Source of the DNA: Plectrocnemia conspersa
Taxonomy: Eukaryota; Arthropoda; Insecta; Trichoptera; Polycentropodidae
Length of the DNA stretch: 64,000 nucleotides
NCBI GenBank assembly: GCA_009617715.1
Contig: VTFK01000013.1
Location: 124,001 to 188,000, forward strand
Direction: 5' to 3'
Below, piece by piece: positions 24,641 to 37,300 of this stretch (position 1 is its first letter; each line of letters starts with the position of its first letter). Under the pieces are notes generated by a model. That model was not told the origin of the DNA and did no database searches. It saw only the letters and a list, made by a program, of their open reading frames with translations. Made by a program: the position numbers and the translations under genes.

Positions 24641-27600
24641 GGAAGCCAACATTCGCCGCGTTATTGTCGATATACGGCCCCAGCTGATCGAAAAAGTTTT
24701 TTTTGTGTTTTATTTAATTTTAAATTATGCAAACAAAAATAATTATGTATTATTCTCAAATATAATACATACTTTTTTCGTGTATTTCATTATATATTTA
24801 TAGTTATTTTACCATGCATATTTATAAGCAATGAAATTTATTTTTAATAATTTAAAATAAATATTTTAAATAAATATTTCCATATATATTGTTTTAAAAT
24901 AAAAAGTTGAAACATACAAAGTGTTTGAAACACTTTCTACCCTTGGTCTTAGGAATGTCGTCTTTCCTCATCTCAGATGAACAGAAAACTTCCGCTGCGT
25001 GCCGTTATCAGGGGTTCTTTAGCGTCACGCATTAATTCAAAACGTGTTCGGTTATTATGTGTACTCAGTACTTACATGCACACCATATATACGTGTCCGT
25101 TACGTCACAGTCACTCGCGGGCGGAAACCGACAAAACAAATAAAGATCCGCCCGTTGCGGCGAGTCAAAGTCGGTTTATGTGCACATCCACCGCCGGTGG
25201 TCGACCCCTTTAACGGCGCGCAATTAGCATACACACATTCTCACGAGCCGATTCGCAATAACATCAGCGCATAAATAAATACGAAACTGTGAAACACAAC
25301 TCAATGAAAAATTGCAACAATCAGACAAAGATAGGTCAGTTCTCGGACATGTGTGTGTTGATAAGTTGATGGTATCGACGCTAATAATAGCCGGCTAAAA
25401 ATAGACTATGCTTATGTTCGAACATCATTATCATCACCTTTGCGATCTGTATCGCCTCATCACCATCACAAAAGATCGGATGGGAGATATATGGATCGGC
25501 TGGGGATCTTGTGCGTGCGAGCATGTGTGACGAAACGTCTGGACCGGGTGGTGGGACTACTCCCACGTGATTCGCTTCCTGCGGATTGAAACGACACACA
25601 CGCTTTGACGAGATGCTATGATAAAATACCGAGATAGGCGCTTAATAGTAGCCCGGGAGTAAAGTTATCAGACATCCGGATTTGTCGGATCAAAAAATCA
25701 GTCACCCGATTAAAAACTACGACATTAAGTAAGAACAGTTGCTTGGATTTGTAGCTCGACTCGGAAGCGATTCCGAGATTCGGCTTAACAATACTTATAT
25801 TTTAATGTATGTGAGTAATAAAATAGGATTATCAGCATAAATTGACTATGTCTGACATATATGAATATGATTATGTAGTACGTGAAAAATATCTATATTC
25901 TTAACCCTTTATAGTCCACTTTTTTTAATAAGTGTTGTCTCTAGTCCAAAGCATTTTGAATGAATATATTTAATTAAATAATTCAATGATCATTAAATAT
26001 AAAAATACAACTAAGTACTGCCATTGCGCCACGGTGTGCACCAGTGCCTGGCAGTTTCCGTATGCGCAACGGTCACTTCTATGATGAGATCACTTGCCAG
26101 ATAAATTATATTTTCACTAGTAAAACTATTATCTATCGGTGAAAATGTATTACAATATAATTTCACTGATATGACATATTTAAAAAAAAAATTGTGATCA
26201 ATTTGAAACTGTTTTTAATATTTTGAGGGGGGGAGGGCAAAATTTTTGAAAATATTTCGATTTTTTTTATCAAAATTTATAGTATTTTATTAAATAACAT
26301 GCATTTTTAGAGGAATCACATACCTGCCCCCCAAATGGGGGGGGGGGGCAAATTCAAGATTAATTTAAAAATTGCTCTATTGTGAAACACTCGTAAATTA
26401 AGTTATTCGCATCAGAAGTTTCAGTGTGTAGTTATGTAAAATGCACGTAATGCAAACACATCTTAGATTCTTTGTTGCTTTCTAGATAATATTTTTTTGA
26501 TTAACATTTAAAACAAATTTCGCGTGTAATAATATATTGCTATTACCCACTCACTATGTATGATATAGGAAATGTCAAACGTTACATCATAACGCTTCGA
26601 TAAAACAATCACTAGTGGGCGAATCAAAAGGTTAAACTAAACCGATTCATAATGTACCCTCGTGTACTATATGTTTTTGGAGCAAAACACCGCAAAAATA
26701 TAACTGTGGTAACGATGTTAACTCAAAAATGCATAATAAACAACTATCGCTTATGGATTGTTAAATGTTTTTGTTAAAATAAATAAATATTTGTGTTCGA
26801 AAATAAAGTCCAATTACATTAAATCTTATCGTGTTTTACGTGAGTAAGGTTTATCGCAAAAATATATGATTAATAATATGTTTGACATATGTATGTCTGT
26901 AAATACCCCACATTGAGATCGTTTGGTAATGAATTGTTCATTCAAATTTTATCAGATTATAGGTAATGATGTCAAACACTAGTAGAAGATTAAAAAATGT
27001 ATTCATATGACGTATTTGAGCGAAGCGAAAGTACCGATAAGGATTCGAAATGACTCGGAATTAGCGAAAGTTTTCCTTTTGTAGTAAAATTATTTACGCT
27101 ATTTTTCAAGCCCGTACTATATCACGTACTTACGTACGTATTTCCGATTGTCGCGATTAATTCACCTGGCGCCGACTACGTGCCACATGTGTACTTACAC
27201 TCACACACGCGCACTATTTGCACTATTTGTTAGCTAATTTCTTGGAAGTTCCCAATTTTAAATTCGTGTCAGTTTTGGAAGGCGTTTCGAAGAACGATAC
27301 ATATGCATGCGATAGTTTAAAAATAGACAAAATAGAATGTGTACATTTGCACGTATTATTCGAATTTCGTATCGAAAGAACGGAAACACGGAGACAGAGT
27401 GACATCACTATAAAATTTAATTTTAATAAAAATTTCGTGAGAATAATCACCCGCTCGCGATTTTACAATTTTATTTTAATAACGAAATAAATAGTAAGCG
27501 TGAGAATAATGTTTGTAAATACCGCGACAAATATAGAATGGATAAGTTGGTTATTCCGCGAAAGCTCGTCACGTCAGTGGTTGTATTATTGTATTATCCA

Positions 27601-28625
27601 TTACTCATCTTGTGACGTAAGTCTTGCGCCTTTTTTTTAGTCATGCGTCATTTTTAATCCGTTTGCGAGTAAACATTGAAGATTGCTTCTACGAAAGCCT
27701 TATAATACCATCTCTGTTAATGTTTTTCTCACGAAGGCGCTTGATGCTGTCATTGAGGTCGATTGTGAATCAGACGATGACAAGATCGATCAATGAGTTG
27801 TATTATTACTTCCGCGTGAAGAGCCGGTTAATAGAAAACAAAACATTGGTTTTAAATACATAAATAAATGAATGTAACAATAATAATAATAAATATTATC
27901 TTTTAATATAAAAATCATAGAATTTCTATATTTTATTAATGAAGTAAATTATATAAATCGCGCCATATTTATTATTATTTTTTAAAATTAAAAACCTAAG
28001 ATATCTCACTGCGCGGTCTAATATCTACAGACATTATACGCTAATATATAATATTCAAAATACATTTTTCTTATAATTTTCAATTTCTGTAAAATATTTA
28101 TGCAAAATAGTAAAGGCACTTTAGCAGGTAGGTAGTTTGCCCAATGATTTATATTTAAAAAGTAACCCATGCTGATTGAATTTGGCAATCGATGATCTAA
28201 ACTGATAAATAAGGATCGGTATGCGAGTGCTTTTTCTTGGAACGCTGCTTTTCAATACCTGATGCTACCTAGAATTACAATAAAGTGAAAGAAGAATTAA
28301 CGCGCTATTTTTTTTCGCCTTTAGAGCAGGTATAGTCTGTATAAAAACACAAACAAATAGCTTTGATTTTGATACCTGAAGTTCTATTATTTATTATGAA
28401 TCATTTCCTCCGATTTTGCAGATTTATAGGCATGAAATAATAATTTGTGCAGACGATCAAATGTCTTACAAAATTTAGTAGTTCATATTTATTTATTAAG
28501 CGGCTTGGACATTGTATTGCTACTGTAAATGTGTTTTAATATTTTACCTCACATCATAATATAAAAAATTAGAGCAAAATCCACTGGAATTATATAAAAA
28601 AGAACAAAAGTAAAAATCCAAAAAA
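24641..28625. other. No supported gene; partial repeat at 26100-26345
   Basis: Contains a GC-richer part at 25000-25600. At 26100-26345 there is a fragment of the module seen at 28.9-29.2 and 34.4-34.6 kb (TTTCACTGATATGACATATT, then G and C runs). No coding similarity. Confidence 0.5.
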
Positions 28626-28627
28626 AA

Positions 28628-29265
28628 GATTTTATTTCTTTTGTCCTGAATTTTTGCCTTCTAAGAAGTGATAATTGTTTTTGCGTCCTCTTATTGACCA
28701 AAATTCAGTTTGAATTTACTTTGACCAATACTCTCATATCAATCGGTTGGGGTATCTATCATATTTTGAAAACAGTGTGATATCAAAATGCAGATCAACT
28801 AGGAGCAATATGCGAGACGCTTCTGTACTTCTTCCGCTTATTTTCGTTGGGTTATTTTGTATTTTAGATTTGACTTAATTAAACTTCTAAAACTGTAATT
28901 CGTTGGGTTAGGTTAATTAAATTTTAGGTTTGGGTTTTACAGTAAATTTACATCATATAATTTCACTAGCGCTCAGATAAATATATTTACGCTAGTAGAA
29001 ATATATTGCTGAAAATATATTCTGATATGATTTCACTGAAATTACATGTTTTCGGGATAGATTCAAGATTGTTTTTTTTTAGATTTTCTTTGAGGTATAA
29101 TCCGAGATTTTCTACTTTGGAATTGGGTACGTCATTTCTGATTTTTCCATGGGGAGGGGGGTAAAGGTTGGCCAATCAGTGATATTTTTTAATATTTTGA
29201 TTTCATAGTATTTCATTAAATGACATTAATTTTTCTGGCTGAATTCCCCACAAGTGACGTCCCTG
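28628..29265. mobile_element. Palindromic element arm plus long module to a CAGGGACGTCA end
   Basis: One arm piece (about 28628-28730) is followed by a module sharing word order with 34210-34575: CTCATAT, ATCATATTTT, TGTGATATC/TGTAATATC, GATGTGATTTCACTGAAA-like, and TTTTCGGGATAGATTCAAGA. It ends in GTGACGTCCCTG at 29265, the inverse of the end at 2718. Confidence 0.65.
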
Positions 29266-30400
29266 ATTTTAGTTCCTATGCTGCTGTACATTTCACACCA
29301 CGATTTTGTTTCAAAAAATGATTCGGAAGCATTTCATTCCACGTTGCAAGGTATAAAAAATGTTTAGAGAACACTTTCGGCTCGCGTACTTGACTAAAAA
29401 TATTTGCCTACTATATTTGCGTTAACACAGTCAGTTCGAGAACTATCCATTTAATCATTGTTCATAATTTAGAAAGAGATAGAATTTTTGAATGATAACG
29501 ATTTGAATGTTTTTTTTTTGTTTAAATGATTTTCAACATAAAAATATATAGTAATTTTGATTTCTCTAAATTTGCTTAAACTATATCCACATCTTGTACA
29601 TTAGAGAAAAATGGTGGGGCGTAAACCTAAAGTTGCCATCTCTTTTTCACTTATTAATAATGACGAAATGGATGGACCTCAAAGTGACTCTGTTAAAAGA
29701 AACGTACCGTTATTATTACCGCAATAAGAGCTTCGTTCAAGACCTATACAGTTTCTATACTTTTGTTCGTCAAACTTATTGGACCACCTTTGCTATTTTT
29801 CGATCCTTCAAAATATGTTCATCTGTGGTTTCTCAGATTTTATTCGTCATAAATACTAAAAAAAGGAATCGATTGGACTAAATAAACATGTTTTACAATT
29901 TTATTTTATATTTAGCCTTCAGTTGTATTTGTTCGTTTAAGTTTAGATTTGACATGTCTAAAGTAAAGAAAAAGTTATATATTTATTTTTATTTTTTTAT
30001 GCGCTTCGTGGCATAGGCTGCTTTAAATGATATTTGAATATAATTTTCTATAGTAAAAAGCTTGACAAGAACTGAGTTTTGGCACCTTTTTTGTTTTCAA
30101 AAAAAAGCCCTTGAATATGCTTGTTACAAAAAAGAAATAAAATATTCTGAATTATGGTATAAAATAAATTTTTAATCGAAAAAAAAACGATATATTTTTT
30201 AATTGAACCAGAATGAAAACCGAAATGAAAAAAATATTTTATGTCTACCAATGCATGCAGTACCAAATATGGCCTAATATATTTTTGTTATTAAAATTTT
30301 AAATAATAGTAAAAAAAAAATTTTATTTTTCGTCCATAAATGTTTTATAACATATATTTTTTGCAACGAAAAATACATTTATGCAGTAAGGGATTAAATA
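29266..30400. other. No supported gene; inverted module copy at about 29990-30090
   Basis: TTTTATGCGCTTCGTGGCAT and the bases after it are the inverse of the module at 15330-15430. The rest is AT-rich without recognised coding content. Confidence 0.55.
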
Positions 30401-30970
30401 CTTTATTGCAAACGGGCGTGACGATGACGTGCAAAACGGTCCGCCGGCGCCGGTTTGTTACCCCTGGTCGTCCCCACCAGGCGCCGCGGCGCTGACGTCC
30501 GCTCAATGTCGTACCGCGGTTCGCGGCATGAGGTCGTCTGTTTCGGCGCACTCGCGATCGATAGTCTCGACATAGCGCCGCTTGCCCTGCGATGAAAGTC
30601 AAGGTAACAAACGTCGGCGAATCCTGCGCGGACGTAACCGCGTCGTGTCCCGCATTGGCGCGCTGACTCCAGACGGAGCGCGTTCTTATCGTGGCGCGCC
30701 GAATATCTCGCGCATGACTGCTGTGTGAGCCGCTACGCTCGAAACTCTCGTTTGCGCGTTATTTTCAACATTCTCGCGAATAGTTTAACCTTGGGACGCC
30801 CGCCCGCTAATAATACGCGGACGATCGATCCTTCCGCAAGATCAGCTGATTGGCCAAATTATTATTGTTATTCAGCGGATTGTGCGCGACCTACTTTCGA
30901 AGCCCATACGTCCCAGTTTGAGAGGGGCTGCCCCGCTTTGACATTTCGCCCTTTTATGTTCAGTTAATAT
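30400..30970 (+). promoter_or_regulatory. GC-rich, CpG-dense block upstream of Pdk1, possible promoter region
   Basis: The base composition changes sharply from AT-rich DNA before 30,400 to a CpG-dense block with many CGCG words, then returns to AT-rich at about 30,970, just before the first visible Pdk1 exon. No coding similarity was recognised. The simplest reading is a promoter or 5' UTR region for Pdk1. Its own 5' exon was not located, and no TATA box or initiator was assigned. Confidence 0.35.
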
Positions 30971-31082
30971 CCAACAGTGACAATGGAACTCTTGAGAGTA
31001 CTTTTTCTTGTGATTATTTTTCATAGTGTATGTATCGGAGTGGTGTGGAAGCAAGAGTTTAACTGTGTTTTTTTTTCTGCAG

Positions 31083-31386
31083 ATTAACGAGCCCAACGCG
31101 CGAGAAATCATGTCTCCCGGAGCATCTGTCGGAGGTGATTCCGCCACGGTGGTGCCGGCCGCGCCCGACTCACCGGCGGCGAGGGCGAGGTCTCCACCTA
31201 CCAGCGCCAGGACCTCTGCCGTGGCCGCCGCGGTGGCGGAGCATGCCTCTCTGAACGCACCCCATCCCGACAACCTCAGCTCGAAGAGAACGGCAAAGGA
31301 CTTCATATTCGGCAAGGTCATAGGCGAAGGCTGCTTCAGCACCGTCTACCTAGCCAAATACATCCACACGGGAAAGGAGTACGCAA
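31083..31386 (+). CDS. Pdk1: Pdk1 first visible coding exon: N-terminal tail and glycine loop
   Basis: The exon follows the acceptor at 31081-31082. The first 27 bases would be 5' UTR if the ATG at 31110 is the start, but they are also open in frame. The tail of about 60 residues is rich in Ala, Ser, Pro and Gly and has no recognisable domain. Human PDK1 likewise has a disordered N-terminal tail before its kinase domain. The exon then gives the start of the kinase domain, with the phrase [20 protein letters not shown] carrying the glycine loop. The donor GTAAG at 31387 leaves one base of the codon for the Ile in the AIK motif, which the next exon completes. The catalytic Lys therefore lies just across the splice junction. 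Confidence 0.85.
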
Positions 31387-34300
31387 GTAAGCGCCGCCCT
31401 AATCTTATCTTATCGTGATTTTTCGGCAATCGCTCACGTTTCATTCTCTGTCCATTTCAGTCAAAGTATGCGATAAGACGCACATTATTCGCGAGAAGAA
31501 AGAGAAGTACATCCAGAGGGAGAAGGAGATCCTCAACATGCTGTTCGACTGCAAGCACGGCTTCGTCAAGCTCTTCTGCACGTTCCAAGACAGCGAGCGC
31601 CTCTACTTCGTACTGTCGTACGCCAAGAACGGCGAGCTCAATCCGCACATCAACAAGGTCGGCTCGTTCGATCTGGAGTGCACGCGTTTTTACGCCGCTG
31701 AGCTGGTCCTCGCTCTGGAGCAGCTCCAGCAAAAGGGCATCATACACAGAGACCTCAAGCCTGAGAACATCCTCCTGGACGACAAGATGCACGTCCTGGT
31801 GACGGACTTCGGCTCGGCGAAGATCGTGCGTCCGAACCGGCCCGAAGGAGAAGACGACCAGAACAGGTGGAGAGGAGACGTGAACGACAACGGTGACGAT
31901 CGTCTGCAGAAGAGGCGAATGAGCTTCGTGGGCACCGCCCAGTACGTCAGCCCCGAATTGCTCACCGACAAGTGCGTCTCGCGCGCCTCCGACCTGTGGG
32001 CGCTGGGATGCATCATCTACCAGATGATCTCTGGCCTGCCGCCGTTCCGCTCCAACAGCGAGTACCTCATATTCCAGAAGATCATAGCTCTGAACTACAC
32101 CTTCCCGGACGGCTTCGACAGCCAAGCGCGCGATCTGGTCGAGAAGCTGCTTGTGCTCGACCCGGCGATGAGACTGGGCGCCTCGGACAAAGGACCTACG
32201 TACGACAGCATCAGGAGCCACCCCTTCTTCAAAGACGTCAACTGGGACACGATCAGGGAGCAGCGACCGCCCCCTATCTATCCCTATCTACCCGGAAGGG
32301 CGGCCGAAGAGGCATTGAGGAGCCAGTACCGCGTGCCGGACCATCTGGAACCGGGACTTGGCGACCTTCAGCTATCGCGGCTGCTGGAATTGGACCTGGC
32401 GGATACTGTTACGGATCCGCCCGCGCCCAGAAACAGTAAGCGCCATTTTTTACTATATACTCTTTCCGGTTCGAGCGCGCCGTATTTACGATGTCTCAGT
32501 AGCAGAATTTGTACTAAATATTTAGGAAAAACTAGTGCTTCGTGTATGACGTTTTATATTATGTTGATAAAAAAATCCAGACAAGCTGTGAAAATTTCAT
32601 GACGCCAAAACTCACCATACGCGAGTTTTTACAATGCTTTATTAGATTCATATCTATAGTGATGTGCAAAAAAGGGGCCCATCTAAATTATTATTATTAT
32701 TTATTCAGTAATTTCATAACCCTTTTATTGCCAGATGATGATACAATTATATTAGTATAATACTTACATTTTCTATAATTACACAACTTTTTACTTAAAA
32801 ATAGAGAAAAATATAAAGCAGTTGGAATTAAAAGTAAAATATATCTGATAATCAAACAATTACATATATTCAAAATTTCGTGTGCGCAATAATCCGGTCG
32901 CAAAATTTTTTTATAGAAAAATATTTTTTTTACCATTAAAAAATGCTTTTTTAAATTAAAAAATACATCCGTGTACTCTATGTGTATATTTATAAAATAT
33001 ATTTATTTTTGAAATAAAATCAAGTTTAAGTATACAACATCTCTTCAGTTCAATCATATTATCTAGAATAATTAAAAAAAAATTGCACGTTCTCCAATCC
33101 TTTGGACAAACTTTCTATTTTTGGCCAAAATCTTTCATTGCAAATTCTTTCATATAAGTAAAATGCACTTTTTAAATGGAAGTCTAATAATATAGTAATT
33201 TTCTTCCCATATTTTAAATAAATGTATTGATTATTATGTTCGTGATATAAACTGTGAGTTTTGTGATGTCATTTTTCAAATTAGATTACCGAATCAAGTG
33301 CTCCATTTCTTTTGCACAGTAGTGCTTAAATTGTTTATATATATATAATTCTTCCAAATTGAGCCAAACGAAAATTTTAAAATAAAGTTTATCTTGGAAA
33401 ATATTTATAGCTCTAGAATTTAGATAAAAACGAAGTGTAGTTTTAAAAGTTTGTGTCTCAAAAGTACTACGCTGTTGTTGTTGAAGCGATCATTATTGCA
33501 CACACGAAAAATATTACTATAAATGTATTTTATTATAATATAATATACATTAAATTCAATGAAATAATATGTCGATATATCACACATGTATAAGTTTATA
33601 TAGCTTACTATATATTGGGGCGGTCGTGTTCAGTAAAAGTAAAAATTCGCACTTCACAATTGCGTATATTATTTGGTTGGTTACATGATGAATTTACACA
33701 CGCAATTAATTTTGTACTGTGCTGTGTAATTTTACATTCTCCATTAGCATGCTAACCCTTTAGGTGTACACAGGACCGCCGAGAGCGAACCCGGGCCTTG
33801 GGAAAACAATGATTCCGGGCCTCATAACAAAAATGGCATTTTATATATTTTGAACAACGTAATATAATTTATTGAATAAATAATAATAGGTGCAAGTTAA
33901 CCCTTTCTATGCTACAAATAAATATAAAAATTAGTTAGCGAGTGAGAATCGAATAAAGCACATTTAAACCGAATTTTGACCAATAGAAGAGCGCAAAAAA
34001 CAATTATCACTTCTCAGAAGTCAAAAATCCACGTCAAAAGCAATAAAATCGTGTCGGCGCCGTCGCAGTGTGAACGCTCGTTACCGAGCGTTCCCACTGC
34101 GACAGCGCCGACACGATTTTATTACTTTTGACGTGAATTTTTGACTTCTGAGAAGTGATAATTGTTTTTGCGCTCTCCTATTGACCAAAATTCGGTTTAA
34201 ATATACTTCGATCAGCCCTCGTATATTAGAAGTCTTTAGTAATATCGGTAAAGATAGTTATCATATTTTTAAAACTGTGTAATATCGAAATTCAGACAAA

Positions 34301-37300
34301 CCGTGGAACAATATGTGAGATGCGATGTCTGTCTGTTAGTTTTAAAACTTTCATTAATTCAAGTTGAGTTTGGTTATTCATGTAGGTTAGGTTTTGGTTT
34401 TAACAGCAACTGTCAAATTGAAATTCAGAGACGTTTTAAAACAGTGTATAATTTCACTAGTCTCAGTTAAATTATATATTCGCTAGTAAAAATATATATC
34501 TACTGGTGAAAATGTATTCCGATGTGATTTCACTGAAATGACATATTTTCGGGATAGATTCAAGATTGTTTTTTACTTTTCTTTCGTTTCACGGTGTTGC
34601 AAATTTTCAACAAACTAAACTAATGATATTTTTATATGACTTAATAAATTCTTTACTTTCATAATGTATGTATTGAAATCCTTATTATATGGAGTAATCT
34701 TTAATATTTTAATCGATGATAAAAAAAATCATGAGATGAAGGGTTAAACACAACTGGATTGTAAACTCCTCCATTATTGGTTTGCCATCCCAATATATAA
34801 ATTTATATATTTTGACAAATACTTCAATATGATTTTTGTACTACATAGTATATATGAATATTTTAATATAATATATGATAATTAAATAATTTAATATTAT
34901 TATATCAAGTGCGGAATTTTTGTGTGCGCAATAATCACCGAACCATTTATGGATTTTATTCATTCAAATTTAGTCACTTGACAATCTCCAAATATGGTTT
35001 ATATCTATCTGAGATAAATGTTTTTTCTTTATTGGATTCAAGCGATCGTCTGAACCTCTCACAGACTTTTGCAGGTACGAGCTATTTAACGGCAACGTAA
35101 TTATAAAGCCGGTGAAGGGTCAAAGCCCCTGTTCATAGTACTACAGAACTCCCGGACGAAACCCAGCGCCGTTGTTCTTGCTCGGTTTGGTTTCTTCACC
35201 TTGTGTTTGCGCAGCTTTAGTTCGTCCGTTCCGAAATAGAACTCCAGCGGTGGTGGCGGACTCAATTAGCGTTTTTCGTCCGTCAGTTTATTTTCGCGCT
35301 CCATTCATAAAGCCAGCCAGTCAGCGGCGAGACCGAATCGTTAATTGATGCATTCAGACTGAGTACGTCGACTTCACGAATCCGCCGGAACGCTCGGCGC
35401 GATAGTAGCGTAGTTTGCCGCCGAACCGCTGCAGTTGTGTACGACCGGCCGACGTACACGAGAGCGTGACTGGCTTTGTGCAACAGGCCTTGCGGTAGGT
35501 TAGGTAACAATCACTGCTGCGCTGCGACACACATTTGAGCGCAGGGTGCGCACATATGCATGCATCGGCCTTTGGTTGCATACACGACGCGCGGGAACTC
35601 CCGTATGTAGGTCAGTCGATACTGTGCGATCCGCTTTTTTGGGTTCCGGCTTACGCCTCTAGTAGTGTGGATCGGTCTTCGTCAATGTTTTACGAGGGGA
35701 GGTGTAAAAGTTCGCGAATAATTGATTCAACCCTATCACGACAAGATGCTCACATCGGATTCGCATATTTTTTCTTCTTCAGTTTGGCATAGTATTTACT
35801 CGATTGATTTTGTGGAAGCAATATAAATAAATAAATCTCAAACCATGATCAAATACATATGTAAAAGTAGAGAAGTCCGTCACACTTCTTCCATCTAGGT
35901 ACTGGTGTTTGGATCGCATGTCCGAGGTTATTCCATTTTCTCCCAGTAAAATATTACTGACCAGACATAACATTTGACAAATTAAATTCTTATCTGAAGG
36001 TCAAGAGTCAACAAGCGTGATATTCAACGCTGATTTTTCATCGGTATTGATATCTTAATTGATACAGCTCACTCGAATCACATCTCATCAAATTAATAAA
36101 AATAAAAATGTTGTTCTTTGCCTTAGAGAATATTTAAAAAACCCTCGTCAGCTGTCTTTGTAATGCTTAGAGGTCGAATTTGAGTTTAAATTAAATCAAA
36201 CGATCTCGAAATACGATAAATAATTTATAAAGACCATCTGGATTCGAATGCACAGCGTTTAAATCTGATTTACAGATAATGCTCGCCACGCAGCTCATCA
36301 TTCTGTGCTTCTATTCCACATAAGTGCAATTCGACGTCTTGCTTGCACTCTACTAGGAAGTAACATTATAATTCACACGTTTAACATCGTTGTGCTAAAG
36401 ATGAGCAAACGTGTGCAACGAAGTGAAAGTCACTGTAAAGGTGTACTTGTACAGTAGCATGAGATTATTCATCTAAATAATATTCTTCTTGTGAATAATA
36501 TAATAAATCTTCCACTTGTAATGCAAAAACATGATGTACACTCAGTATACATGTAAAAATGCATACATAATGAATAACAAATATAATAAAAAAAGTATTT
36601 ATTTAAATAAATAATATTGAAAACCTTACTGGGTTCGATTTCTATCGTGTCAGGGAGTTCAAAATTAACAATAATATTTTTTAATATTATATTAAAATTA
36701 AATAAGAAAAAATATTAGTAAATATGGTACGGTAATTATTGCGCACAACAAAAATGTATAATCAAAGAATAAAAATTGTTGCCCGGATTGCGCTACAATA
36801 GCGTTCCAAAGACATCTATTTAACGAGCCCTAAATCTCCCTCTGGAGGTGCCATGTGTATAAAAAAAAGTGATTATTGCGCATCATAGATGATCAATATA
36901 TACATGTATATTTAAGAATACGACAATATATATAAAAAAATGTCTATAAATAACAGATGATAATATGACTTGATGGATTTAAAAATATTTTATAATTATA
37001 TAAGTAATTTACATTGGTATTTTGCCTGAAATAATGTCCGGAATAATCACCGAACAATAATTATGTATTATTTCGCAGCGCCGGCAAACGTAGCGGGGGC
37101 GTGAGTAATGTTGAGTGGTTGCCGCTGATTGGATTAGATGAGTGATAGTGCGTAACAGCTGTAAGGACTAGATTTTAGATGATGTTTTATAGCCTACGTA
37201 TTATGCAGATATGCTTGAGAATTTATTGAATTGGAGTAGTTTTTTTATGGTCATAATGTATAAAACAAGCACCGTAAATACATTGTTTTTGGCACCGTAT

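Noticed and set aside
29594..29881. 95-codon open frame, alternative-frame start resembling MVGRKPKV
   Set aside because: Too short, no family match and no splice sites that would join it to a gene.
30872..31342. 156-codon minus-strand open frame upstream of and overlapping the first Pdk1 exon
   Set aside because: Ala-rich antisense of the Pdk1 N-terminus; no domain or splice support.
31457..32221. Long open frame of 254 codons on the minus strand over Pdk1
   Set aside because: It is the antisense shadow of the GC-rich kinase exon; the plus strand carries all the kinase motifs.
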